A stretch of 36,675 nt of DNA. Source: an uncultured Duncaniella sp. GTDB lineage: Bacteria; Bacteroidota; Bacteroidia; Bacteroidales; Muribaculaceae. The stretch lies in contig CAJUIX010000030.1 in NCBI GenBank assembly GCA_910586665.1, forward strand, positions 1 to 36,675, in the 5' to 3' direction. The notes beneath the pieces were generated by a model. It worked only from the letters and a program-made list of their open reading frames with translations, was not told where the DNA came from and did no database searches. The number at the start of each line of letters is the position of its first letter. Position 1 is the first letter of the stretch. A program made the translations under genes and the position numbers. Shown one piece after another: positions 1 through 5,868 of this stretch.

Positions 1-5
1 TTTAG

Positions 6-205
6 GGGGGCAGTTTCTTTGACCACGACGGGGTTAATTTAACTGAGTTTTTCCACTTGGTGAGGTGGAAGCAGCAAAAGAGCGAATAAGGTTGGAAGAA
101 GAAGCAAATGCAGCGACAATCATCTCAGCAAGCAGCAATTTCAGAATAAGTTTAGGCTCTCAACTGATAGGTCAGGCACTTTCCCTTTTAAAAGGTCTTT
201 TATAG
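6..205 (+). pseudogene. possible decayed gene tail at the left edge
   Basis: Two plus-strand open frames abut here. Frame 3 runs from the window edge to a stop near position 90 (it encodes FDHDGVNLTEFFHLV). Frame 2 is open from about position 44 to a stop near 205 (it encodes EVEAAKERIRLEEEANAA, a charged coiled-coil-like stretch). Neither has a start codon in the window. Joining them near position 60 would give one longer tail, which would suggest a frameshifted or truncated gene coming in from the left. The end of frame 2 overlaps the better supported minus-strand gene at 141-506. The evidence is weak and both frames could be chance. Confidence 0.2.
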
Positions 206-506
206 AGAAGCGTAGTCCTTTATCTTCTTTGCTCCTAATTACATAGCCACCGTCGCTCATATAATATGGATATGGGAGCCTTTCATACAATCGACCCGAG
301 TGTAATATTCGGTTAATCTCTTCCTGAATACTCCTATCCGGCATTTTCAGATGTTTAAGAAATGGGACAATGTCATCCGCGATGACCTGCCGCATATCTG
401 GAACAAGCATTAACTCTTCGAGTGATGATTCCATGCAGAATGTCACCTTGATCTCTGGTGCGGAACACAATGTACTGCCGAAGTCAAAAGACGTTGATAC
501 TTTCAT
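141..506 (-). CDS. hypothetical protein (121 aa) of the accessory region
   Basis: I do not recognise this protein. It is soluble, with no signal peptide or membrane segment, and has an acidic first half and a basic, Tyr-rich second half (YERLPYPYYMSDGGYVIRSKEDKG). The ATG lies 24 nt after the end of a tRNA-like element (531-602), and the spacer shares the motif CCnAAATCTAAATnA with the spacer before the gene at 822-1043. It is the last gene of the leftward minus-strand series visible in this window. The frame is preferred over the overlapping plus-strand frame because strand, spacing and composition fit its neighbours. Function unknown. Confidence 0.6.
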   Translation of the reverse strand: MKVSTSFDFGSTLCSAPEIKVTFCMESSLEELMLVPDMRQVIADDIVPFLKHLKMPDRSIQEEINRILHSGRLYERLPYPYYMSDGGYVIRSKEDKGLRFSIKDLLKGKVPDLSVESLNLF

Positions 507-530
507 CTGCCATTATGATTTAGATTTAGG

Positions 531-602
531 AACGGTAGCCGGCTTTGCTCCGACGACCTCCCGAAATTTGCTCGGGCGCTCTACTGACTGAGCTATACCG
601 TT
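531..602 (-). tRNA. tRNA-like element 1: full cloverleaf, abnormal anticodon and T loops
   Basis: Read on the minus strand this 72-nt stretch folds as a complete cloverleaf. The acceptor is AACGGTA/TACCGTT (7 of 7 pairs), the D arm GCTC-AGTCAGTA-GAGC, the anticodon stem CCCGA/TCGGG, the variable loop 5 nt, and the T stem GTCGG/CCGGC. Two loops are not those of a working tRNA. The anticodon loop is GCAAATT, with C where U33 is nearly universal. The T loop is AGCAAAG in place of TTCRANY, so the U54 and psi55 positions are lost, and the D loop has A where G18 should pair with psi55. No CCA is encoded. It is either a decaying mobile-element tRNA or a tRNA mimic. It ends 24 nt before the ATG of the gene at 141-506. 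Confidence 0.5.
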
Positions 603-627
603 CTGCGGATAATCCGCCGGGAATCGT

Positions 628-635
628 TAATTTTG
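628..635 (+). promoter_or_regulatory. TAnnTTTG -7 box before the 56-aa gene
   Basis: TAATTTTG matches the Bacteroidetes housekeeping -7 consensus exactly and lies 26 nt before the ATG at 662. Just upstream, GCGGA-TAA-TCCGC (about 605-617) is a perfect inverted repeat between this promoter and the 5' end of tRNA-like element 1. It could be an operator. Confidence 0.4.
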
Positions 636-661
636 TGGTGTAAAACAAAAAAACAACGATT

Positions 662-832
662 ATGACAAGATTTATAGAATATACTGACAAAAGTGGGGTT
701 AAGGCTTTGGTGAACCTCAACCTCGTGGAATATGTAGTTGATAGAAATAAATCTATTTTATTGACTGTTGGTGGTGAAACCGTCCACCTTTCTATTTCCT
801 ACAAAACCTTTAAGGATTGGCTCAACGGATAA
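662..832 (+). CDS. small hypothetical protein (56 aa)
   Basis: An ATG frame encodes a 56-residue protein that begins MTRFIEYTDKSGVKALVNL and ends SYKTFKDWLNG. The pattern of short beta-strand-like stretches (ALVNLNLVEYVV, SILLTVGGETVHLSISY) suggests a compact beta-rich fold. No signal peptide or membrane segment is seen. A good -7 box lies just upstream, and the composition matches its surroundings. The 3' end overlaps that of the convergent minus-strand gene at 822-1043 by 11 nt. I do not recognise the family. Confidence 0.55.
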   Translation: MTRFIEYTDKSGVKALVNLNLVEYVVDRNKSILLTVGGETVHLSISYKTFKDWLNG

Positions 833-1043
833 TCTCCCATCCTTCCAGCCGGCGACGCTTTATAGGTATTCCGAGTAATCGGGTTTCATGAACAAAAGTA
901 GTTTCCTGAATTCTTATAATTGTGAGGCCAAATAATTTGACCTCATGTGTTGTCATCCCCTTAATACATTCTGCCGTTGTTGTAGATTGGCAACCAGAGT
1001 AATCGTTCGTCATTCTGACAAACTCCAATATAAAACCTTTCAT
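822..1043 (-). CDS. small hypothetical protein (73 aa)
   Basis: Unrecognised basic protein. It has a run of threonines and one Cys pair (C18, C26), followed by strand-like segments (EVKLFGLTIIRIQETTFV) and a basic RRRLEGWEIIR end. The ATG lies 23 nt after tRNA-like element 2 (1067-1131), and the spacer carries the same CCnAAATCTAAATnA motif found before the gene at 141-506. It belongs to the leftward operon. Its 3' end overlaps the plus-strand 56-aa gene by 11 nt. Confidence 0.5.
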   Translation of the reverse strand: MKGFILEFVRMTNDYSGCQSTTTAECIKGMTTHEVKLFGLTIIRIQETTFVHETRLLGIPIKRRRLEGWEIIR

Positions 1044-1066
1044 GTAAATAGTTATTTAGATTTGGG

Positions 1067-1131
1067 AACGGTGGGCGGACTCGAACCGCCGCTCCTCTTG
1101 CGAGTGCTCTACCACTGAGACATACACCGTC
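1067..1131 (-). tRNA. tRNA-like element 2: anticodon arm reduced to a GCAA tetraloop hairpin
   Basis: On the minus strand the outer parts of a tRNA are present. The acceptor is GACGGTG/CACCGTT (one G-U pair), the D arm CTC-AGTGGTA-GAG with one extra base before it, and the T arm is perfect: GGCGG-TTCGAGT-CCGCC. Between the D and T arms only about 15 nt remain where 22-23 are normal. That piece folds as CTC-GCAA-GAG, a 3-bp stem capped by a GNRA tetraloop, so no anticodon loop exists. Total length is 65 nt, with no encoded CCA. It cannot decode. It could be a deletion derivative of a phage-type tRNA or a mimic for an enzyme that reads the elbow and acceptor. It lies 23 nt before the ATG of the gene at 822-1043. 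Confidence 0.5.
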
Positions 1132-1226
1132 CTGGATTTATGATTGTATGGCAGATGCCATTTGAAATCAAGTTAACACGCGGTCCATTTGCCACGGGCG
1201 GACACGACTCAACCCGCCTCCGTCAT

Positions 1227-1388
1227 TTATCGGCATAAGCACGGAGGTTCTTTCTTATCGCGGCACCGACCCGTCTCAATGCGGGTTTCCAACCTTTCGG
1301 GCCTACTCGCCTGCATCTTTATCGGCCACCGCTCATCGCTGACTGTTCCGGCAATCTCTTGCCCGGGCCGTATCAGCGGAATTCCCAA
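1227..1388 (-). CDS. doubtful open frame (53 aa, TTG start) between tRNA-like elements 2 and 3
   Basis: On the minus strand a frame stays open for about 60 codons after a stop at about 1413. It encodes LGIPLIRPGQEIAGTVSDER and continues into a basic, Cys-containing end. There is no ATG until residue 22, so a TTG start is assumed here. The same stretch can also fold into several GC-rich hairpins, including CCTCCGT/ACGGAGG and GGCGG/CCGCC, so it may be a structured RNA. I prefer the minus strand over the overlapping plus-strand frame because both flanking elements point that way. Low confidence. Confidence 0.2.
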   Translation of the reverse strand: MGIPLIRPGQEIAGTVSDERWPIKMQASRPERLETRIETGRCRDKKEPPCLCR

Positions 1389-1425
1389 AATGTCAAGGTA
1401 CTCTTCTTGACTTTACTCAAAGTTG

Positions 1426-1504
1426 TGGGAGCAGCAGGACTCGAACCTGCAACCACTCGCTTTCGTTAGCGAGCCTCTATCCAATTGAGTTGTTCTACAC
1501 TCCC
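1426..1504 (-). tRNA. tRNA-like element 3: enlarged D-side junction, 6- or 8-nt anticodon loop
   Basis: The minus strand gives acceptor GGGAGTG/TGCTCCC (7 pairs, two of them G-U), discriminator A, and a perfect T arm GCAGG-TTCGAGT-CCTGC. The D loop is classical (CTC-AATTGGATA-GAG), but six extra bases separate the acceptor from the D stem. The anticodon hairpin is either CTCGC/GCGAG with an 8-nt loop (TAACGAAA) or a 6-bp stem with a 6-nt loop. Neither gives a normal 7-nt loop with U33. The total is 79 nt. Sequence around the D and T arms resembles ordinary bacterial Arg-type tRNAs, but I cannot assign an anticodon. It lies between the 131-aa gene and a GC-rich non-conserved stretch. Confidence 0.5.
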
Positions 1505-1596
1505 GATTGCAACCCCTTTCGGGGCCGGGCCTCTCATGACCCTCGGCATTGCTCACTCCTGAGCGCCGTGAATTGGTTTGACTTGTGGGAGGAGGG

Positions 1597-1992
1597 CTAC
1601 AGCCGGATTGCGTCAGTCAGGACTACAATAGACTTTATTTGCTCCTTGATGTGGTTTCCTCGCCCGTATGCCTCGGAGTGCATTTTTGCATATCTATCTC
1701 GGTCGGCTCTAAGGGTCTCATTTTGCTTGGTGAGGTCGGCTATCTCCTTAATAGGATTGGTGACGATGAGTTGGGCTACTACGTCGAGTTCGTTGGCGTG
1801 AATTATTTCACGGAGGGTGTTAACCGGGTCATCGCTTGTGCCGGTCATCTTATCCTCGGTAGTAGTCAGCAGAATGGTCTGCTTTTCCGGGTCAATGGTG
1901 ACGGTTGCACCGCATTTGGCGGCATCTACGGCGAGGAAGCCGAATGACTTCTTGTCGCGGGCCGTATAGAGGTATGAAACTTTGTTTGCCAT
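1597..1992 (-). CDS. hypothetical protein (131 aa) with C-terminal coiled coil
   Basis: The first half is strand-rich (KVSYLYTARDKKSFGFLAVDAAKCGATVTIDP). Residues about 80-115 are heptad-like and highly charged (IKEIADLTKQNETLRADRDR), typical of a short coiled coil. No signal peptide or membrane span. It is third in the leftward small-gene operon that starts near 2.68 kb, 35 nt after the 121-aa gene. Plausibly a phage or plasmid accessory protein. I do not recognise the family. Confidence 0.7.
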   Translation of the reverse strand: MANKVSYLYTARDKKSFGFLAVDAAKCGATVTIDPEKQTILLTTTEDKMTGTSDDPVNTLREIIHANELDVVAQLIVTNPIKEIADLTKQNETLRADRDRYAKMHSEAYGRGNHIKEQIKSIVVLTDAIRL

Positions 1993-2027
1993 TGTTGAGG
2001 TTGTTTGTTGGTTTGACTTAGGGAGGG

Positions 2028-2393
2028 CTAGGCTTCAAAGAATTTGGCTACATATCCGTCGAGGGTGACTGCGACGGCGGCTTGTGCAACAGAAATTTCC
2101 TGCTTATCATCAAGGGTGCCTTTGGTGTGCTGCTGATATGCGTGAAGGCGGATACGGCTCTCTATGCGCTTGATTGGTTCACCGCTGTCAACTGTATATT
2201 CCTTTACTTTGCGTAGGTATGCGGCTACATAGTTGTTGAGGCCGAATGTCCAATTTGCTTTCTTGTATTCTTCGGGAGAGATGTTCATCTTCTCCAGCTT
2301 GGCAAATGCCTCTTCTGCGCGGTTTGCATAGTCGTTGATGTCCTGCTCAAAAGCTGCACGGATAGCATCAAGTTTTGTTTCTTTTGTTTCCAT
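2028..2393 (-). CDS. hypothetical protein (121 aa), helical
   Basis: Mostly helical and charged (METKETKLDAIRAAFEQDIN, then NYANRAEEAFAKLEKM). It has a central aromatic patch (WTFGLNNYVAAYLRKVKEY) and a hydrophobic C-terminal helix (VAQAAVAVTLDGYVAKFFEA). It is second in the leftward operon, 18 nt after the 89-aa gene. It shares the METx start and general character of its neighbour, as is common for early genes of Bacteroidales phages. Function unknown. Confidence 0.7.
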   Translation of the reverse strand: METKETKLDAIRAAFEQDINDYANRAEEAFAKLEKMNISPEEYKKANWTFGLNNYVAAYLRKVKEYTVDSGEPIKRIESRIRLHAYQQHTKGTLDDKQEISVAQAAVAVTLDGYVAKFFEA

Positions 2394-2411
2394 ATAGGTA
2401 GAATTTATTGG

Positions 2412-2681
2412 TTAGTCTGAAATTTCGTCGTAGGTCTCTGTAATCACATACCACTCATGGCGGCAATTATTCAGTTGCTCTTCTGAGAGAGAGCAGCAAT
2501 GCTTGGCGGCATAGAAATAGAGAGCCTGCGTTTTGCTGCCGTCCTCGTTTTCGATGACTCCGAAAGAGCGGTCGCGTTTCTTGAATCCGAGCTTCTTCAA
2601 CTCGCTCCAAGAGGTGAGAAGCGCAGGACGGTGGCCACCCCAAATGGGAGCGCTGATTTCCTTTCCGATGATTGTTTCCAT
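2412..2681 (-). CDS. hypothetical protein (89 aa), first gene of the leftward operon
   Basis: Unknown small protein that starts METIIGKEISAPIWGGHRPA. It has an adjacent Cys pair (AAKHCCSLSEEQLNNCRHEW) and a third Cys nearby, which could be a metal or disulfide site. It lies next to the divergent regulatory gap: a minus-strand TACCTTTG -7 box at 2764-2771 faces it. Expression is therefore probably controlled by the repressor encoded across the gap. In position it would be the first early gene of a lytic or transfer operon. Confidence 0.65.
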   Translation of the reverse strand: METIIGKEISAPIWGGHRPALLTSWSELKKLGFKKRDRSFGVIENEDGSKTQALYFYAAKHCCSLSEEQLNNCRHEWYVITETYDEISD

Positions 2682-2733
2682 ATAGGCCGTTTATTTTTGT
2701 TGGTTATGTTGCGGTTTTATCATTTATATTTGC

Positions 2734-2771
2734 TATATTTGTAAAGTTTGAATTATGATGCTGCAAAGGTA
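2734..2771. promoter_or_regulatory. divergent promoter boxes of the repressor switch
   Basis: TATATTTG at 2734-2741 (plus) and TACCTTTG at 2764-2771 (minus) both match the TAnnTTTG -7 consensus and point away from each other's gene. The plus box would serve the repressor at 2851. The minus box would serve the 89-aa gene at 2681. The same block recurs at 3290-3327 ahead of the second repressor. Confidence 0.5.
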
Positions 2772-2773
2772 AT

Positions 2774-2846
2774 CGTATTTACGTTAAAAACAAAACGTAA
2801 AAACGTTTATTATGGCTTTTTAGATTATATTAACGTAAATACGTTT
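2774..2846. promoter_or_regulatory. three ACGT-based operator-like repeats
   Basis: CGTATTTACGTTAA at 2774-2787 recurs as its exact reverse complement at 2830-2843. Between them AAACGTAAAAACGTTT (2793-2808) is a near-palindrome with the same half-sites. All three fit AACGTAAAnACGTT. They lie just after the leftward promoter box and just before the repressor start. They look like binding sites of a dimeric HTH repressor, most likely the neighbouring product acting on itself and on the leftward operon. Confidence 0.55.
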
Positions 2847-2850
2847 GGTT

Positions 2851-3207
2851 ATGGTGACTCTAAATGAAAAGATTAGAGATATTATCTCTGCTTACAAGCT
2901 GTCAGATAGACAGTTTGCTATCAAAATCGGCGTAACTCAGTCGGTTATAGGTTCAATGTTTCAAAAGGGTACAGAGCCTTCATCAAAGGTAATTCGCAAT
3001 ACTCTTTCAGCGTTCCCGGAAATTTCGGCAGACTGGTTTCTACGCGATACTGGAGAAATGCTCAAATCACAAAGCAAGGAATTGGAGCGAATTAATAGCC
3101 TCCTTGATACAATTACAACCCTTCAAGATACTATTAATGCCAAGTCAAACACTATTGCAATGTTGACTGATAGAATTAAGCAACTTGAGAATCAACTCGG
3201 AAAATGA
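2851..3207 (+). CDS. HTH repressor 1 (phage CI/Cro type)
   Basis: A 118-aa protein. Residues about 5-65 form an XRE-type helix-turn-helix domain (LNEKIRDIISAYKLSDRQFA, then IGVTQSVIGSMFQKG), ending with the EISADWFLRDTGEML signature of this Bacteroidales repressor type. Residues about 72-118 are a coiled coil, probably for dimerisation, closing with RIKQLENQLGK. I chose the ATG at 2851; a TTG two codons earlier is possible. It is divergent from the small-gene operon and close to three operator-like repeats, so it probably represses both directions. Its tail is nearly the same as that of the next gene. Confidence 0.8.
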   Translation: MVTLNEKIRDIISAYKLSDRQFAIKIGVTQSVIGSMFQKGTEPSSKVIRNTLSAFPEISADWFLRDTGEMLKSQSKELERINSLLDTITTLQDTINAKSNTIAMLTDRIKQLENQLGK

Positions 3208-3289
3208 AATTTCTTTTACAATGATAGATGTAACCATAGCGGTTGTTTATTTTTATAGATTACAGTTCTGTTTTCTCAATCAAAATCGC

Positions 3290-3362
3290 TAATTTTGTAA
3301 TGTTTGAATTAAGATGTTGCAAATGTAATACGAAATGGAAGTATTTGCAAGTATATGTAAGT
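3290..3362. promoter_or_regulatory. second copy of the repressor promoter block
   Basis: TAATTTTG (3290-3297, plus) is followed by GTTTGAATTAAGATGTTGCA, nearly the same as the bases after the 2734 box. The segment also contains a minus-strand TACATTTG box (3320-3327), which would read leftward, antisense to repressor 1. Downstream, AAGTATTTGC, AAGTATATG and AAGTAAAT repeat a different half-site from the ACGT operators, so the two copies may answer to different repressors. Confidence 0.45.
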
Positions 3363-3381
3363 AAATAAAGATTAAGAAATA

Positions 3382-4035
3382 TTGGATAATATTAATTTGT
3401 ATTCTCGTATTATTAGTCTGTGCAAGATTACAGGTGACACAATGTACAGTCTTGCCAAGCGTTCTGGCGTATCAGAGTCTGTTTTAAGCCGGATTAAAAC
3501 AAATTCGCAAGTAAAAATGAGTAAAAAGAATCTCATATTACTTGCAAACTATTTTTGTGTAAATGAAGATTGGTTAGCTACAGGTGAGGGAGACAAGGAT
3601 GCTCCTGGTGTTGTTCGTGATACATTAATCCATGATAACGCTTTGCGTTTTCGATATATTCAAATCGCACAAGCTCTTTATGGAAACGACAACAACAATA
3701 AAATTAATGAAGATATTGATGTGTCAATTGAAGTCATGTCTACTTATACAGATATTCCACAAGAGAGAATCTGGGGGATTGTTTATGATAACCAGTTTCC
3801 ATCTTATACCGAAATCCAAAACCTTCTAAAAGCAGATCAAAGAATAGATGCTAATTGGCTGTTTTTAGGTGTTGGCTCAATGTTCCGTACAGGAATGTCA
3901 CAAAAAGATACTGAAAGAATTACCACTTTGGTTGATACAATATCAACCCTTCAAGACACTATAAATCTTAAATCAGAAATTATTATTGCACTAAACGAGC
4001 GAATTAAACAACTCGAAAACCAACTTGGAAAATGA
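3382..4035 (+). CDS. HTH repressor 2 with two repressor-like units
   Basis: A 217-aa regulator. Residues 1-75 are an XRE-type HTH domain (TMYSLAKRSGVSESVLSRIK) ending NEDWLATGEGD. Residues about 95-165 repeat the same plan in degenerate form (IPQERIWGIVYDNQFPSYTE) and end DANWLFLGVGSM. The C-terminal coiled coil (about 175-217) matches that of repressor 1, including RIKQLENQLGK. It begins at TTG 3382, since a stop lies three codons upstream and the only ATG is well inside the HTH. It looks like a duplicated and extended version of repressor 1. The secreted-protein gene follows after 6 nt, so they are probably cotranscribed. Confidence 0.75.
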   Translation: MDNINLYSRIISLCKITGDTMYSLAKRSGVSESVLSRIKTNSQVKMSKKNLILLANYFCVNEDWLATGEGDKDAPGVVRDTLIHDNALRFRYIQIAQALYGNDNNNKINEDIDVSIEVMSTYTDIPQERIWGIVYDNQFPSYTEIQNLLKADQRIDANWLFLGVGSMFRTGMSQKDTERITTLVDTISTLQDTINLKSEIIIALNERIKQLENQLGK

Positions 4036-4041
4036 AGCGTT

Positions 4042-4509
4042 ATGAATCGATTTATTCTTTCAATGATTTGCCTCATCTCTGCGTTTATCGCATATTCTCA
4101 AACAGAGAACGGTACAACTAAATCAGCCTATGCAGAACTTTTGGGATACCAAAAGGGCATCTTCTCTAAAAAGGTCACAGTTTCCATTGACTTCGGTCAA
4201 AAAGTATCGTTTTGGAAACAAGGTTCTGACGACAAAATTGTAGATGAAAATGGCAAGGATGTTGTCTTCAATTCAATGGTGGACGCTATGAACTTCATGG
4301 GCAAGAGAGGATGGAAGTTTGTGCAAGCTTACGTTGTTACAGAAGGGAATCAAAATGTCTACCACTGGCTTCTCTCTAAAGAGATTGTTGAGGAGAGCGA
4401 GATATTAGATGGCTTTCAAACAAAAGCTCAAATCAAGGGGAACACTCGTTCAAACCAAGATGATAACACAAAGAAAAGAAAATATGAGGATGATATATAT
4501 AACCGATAG
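4042..4509 (+). CDS. secreted hypothetical protein (155 aa)
   Basis: An N-terminal signal peptide (MNRFILSMICLISAFIAYSQ) points to export. The mature part has strand-rich stretches (KKVTVSIDFGQKVSFWKQ), an aromatic central motif (MNFMGKRGWKFVQAYVV) and YHWLLSKEI, then a polar, Lys/Asp-rich tail of about 40 residues. There is no Cys after the signal, so it is not a lipoprotein. It follows repressor 2 by 6 nt, which suggests a cargo gene expressed with the repressor, that is, while the element is silent. I do not recognise a function. Confidence 0.7.
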   Translation: MNRFILSMICLISAFIAYSQTENGTTKSAYAELLGYQKGIFSKKVTVSIDFGQKVSFWKQGSDDKIVDENGKDVVFNSMVDAMNFMGKRGWKFVQAYVVTEGNQNVYHWLLSKEIVEESEILDGFQTKAQIKGNTRSNQDDNTKKRKYEDDIYNR

Positions 4510-4601
4510 AACAATCATCTAAAATGTTTCCTTAAAATAGTCGGAACAAAATTAAGAACTATCGAAATTTCAAGAATTTCAACCGAATATAAGTATATAC
4601 A

Positions 4602-5312
4602 ATGAATTTAAGTAAGGAGATGAAAGGCAGGAATATATGGTTCTTATTGATAATAATCATTGTAACTTCTTTCGCTATATACCATTATAATTCTACGCAG
4701 TCACGATTTGAAAAATGTTGTGATGTCCTTGCCAATGCACATAAGGAATATATTTCCTCAAACGTACTTGGCAAGACAATGCTTCATCGTGATAGCGTTT
4801 TAATGGTTGATTATGATTTATTGGATGTAATCAAGGAAGAACATAGTAGAATGGATTCTCTGATTGATTTGCAGACTGAAAGGATGAGAGAAGAATTTTC
4901 AACACTGTCGTTATGGGCGAGTGTTTTGATGATTATCTTCTTGATTTTTTCAATATATGCCATGTTCAAGGGTGATGATTTGCAGAATCAGGGACAGCGT
5001 ATTCTTGATAAGGTCACTAAGTCTGCCGATGACGCCCACAGCAGAATTAGTGAACTGGATAACAGATTTAATCGGGAATGTGAGAGGTTAACTTCTGAAT
5101 CAAATGCGATTTTAACAGATTTAAAAGAGCAACAGAAGGCTTTATTAACTAATTTTACAAATGAAATTAATGAAAAGAAAAACGAGTTTGTTGTTGTTGC
5201 GACAGAAAAGACGGAACAGATAACAGCTTGGTTGGAGAGTATTCATGATACCTTTAAGGCTCTTATGGATATTACAACCACTGATAAAGAAAAAGATTCT
5301 GATAATATTTAA
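4602..5312 (+). CDS. two-pass membrane protein with cytoplasmic coiled coil
   Basis: A 236-aa protein with TM1 at about residues 12-29 (WFLLIIIIVTSFAIYHY) and an external segment of about 70 residues. TM2 is at about 103-122 (LWASVLMIIFLIFSIYAMF). A long charged coiled coil follows (about 128-220). A basic N-terminus predicts both ends in the cytoplasm. The plan resembles a membrane sensor or anchor without a catalytic domain. It sits between a secreted protein and an unknown small protein next to a toxin-antitoxin pair, so a cell-surface or phage-exclusion role is possible but unproven. Confidence 0.7.
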   Translation: MNLSKEMKGRNIWFLLIIIIVTSFAIYHYNSTQSRFEKCCDVLANAHKEYISSNVLGKTMLHRDSVLMVDYDLLDVIKEEHSRMDSLIDLQTERMREEFSTLSLWASVLMIIFLIFSIYAMFKGDDLQNQGQRILDKVTKSADDAHSRISELDNRFNRECERLTSESNAILTDLKEQQKALLTNFTNEINEKKNEFVVVATEKTEQITAWLESIHDTFKALMDITTTDKEKDSDNI

Positions 5313-5383
5313 ATATGTAAAGCATGTGTTCATTTCATATTAAAATACTTTTAATTCAGATTGCTCATTACTTTGCATCTGTG

Positions 5384-5812
5384 ATGAGTGACAGAATGAA
5401 ATATTCCCAACAGAGGATAAGTGCAAAGTTTAATAACATTGGGGAATCAGATGAAAAGAAAGTTAATCCCCAATCAATTCCTGTGCCCATGTCGCTGATT
5501 TCTAATATCCAGCTACTTTTTATGAGCATCATAGATATGCTTAACGCTGCTCCTGTTAAAGAGGGTGATGAGGAAGCTATTTCTGAGTCTTCCGGGAAAA
5601 ATTTATTGTTCCTGAAGGAAACATTATTGGAAATAGGCAATTTCCCAAAACAATTGATGGAACCCAACATAAAATCAAGTTTCCAGGCTATTGTGGACAA
5701 ATTGCAGGCTGATGGCAATAATATAGCGCGAAACGAGCTGATTTTAGTGAAGAGCTTGATTTATGATGAGATCCAGGCTCCACCTAATTATGTTTATACG
5801 ATTAAGGAGTAA
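5384..5812 (+). CDS. hypothetical protein (142 aa)
   Basis: Unrecognised soluble protein. It has a polar N-terminus (MSDRMKYSQQRISAKFNNIG), helical segments (SLISNIQLLFMSIIDMLNAA) and a conserved-looking end (PPNYVYTIKE). The frame is open from an ATG at 5324, which would add 20 hydrophobic residues that look like untranslated sequence. A TACTTTG promoter-like motif just before 5384 also favours the later start. It follows the coiled-coil membrane protein gene and precedes the Panacea pair. The two unknown genes may form one unit. Confidence 0.6.
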   Translation: MSDRMKYSQQRISAKFNNIGESDEKKVNPQSIPVPMSLISNIQLLFMSIIDMLNAAPVKEGDEEAISESSGKNLLFLKETLLEIGNFPKQLMEPNIKSSFQAIVDKLQADGNNIARNELILVKSLIYDEIQAPPNYVYTIKE

Positions 5813-5868
5813 TGCTTTAGTTAAGTCGACATAATTGATTTAAATAATAATGACTAATACATACTGAT

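Noticed and set aside
531..602. Normal tRNA-Phe from the AAA triplet in element 1
   Set aside because: The loop lacks U33 and the T loop lacks TTC; bacterial tRNA-Phe reads with GAA, so an ordinary decoding tRNA is unlikely.
1189..1410. 73-codon plus-strand frame between tRNA-like elements
   Set aside because: Pro/Ser/Arg-rich composition typical of a shadow; flanking elements and genes are on the other strand.
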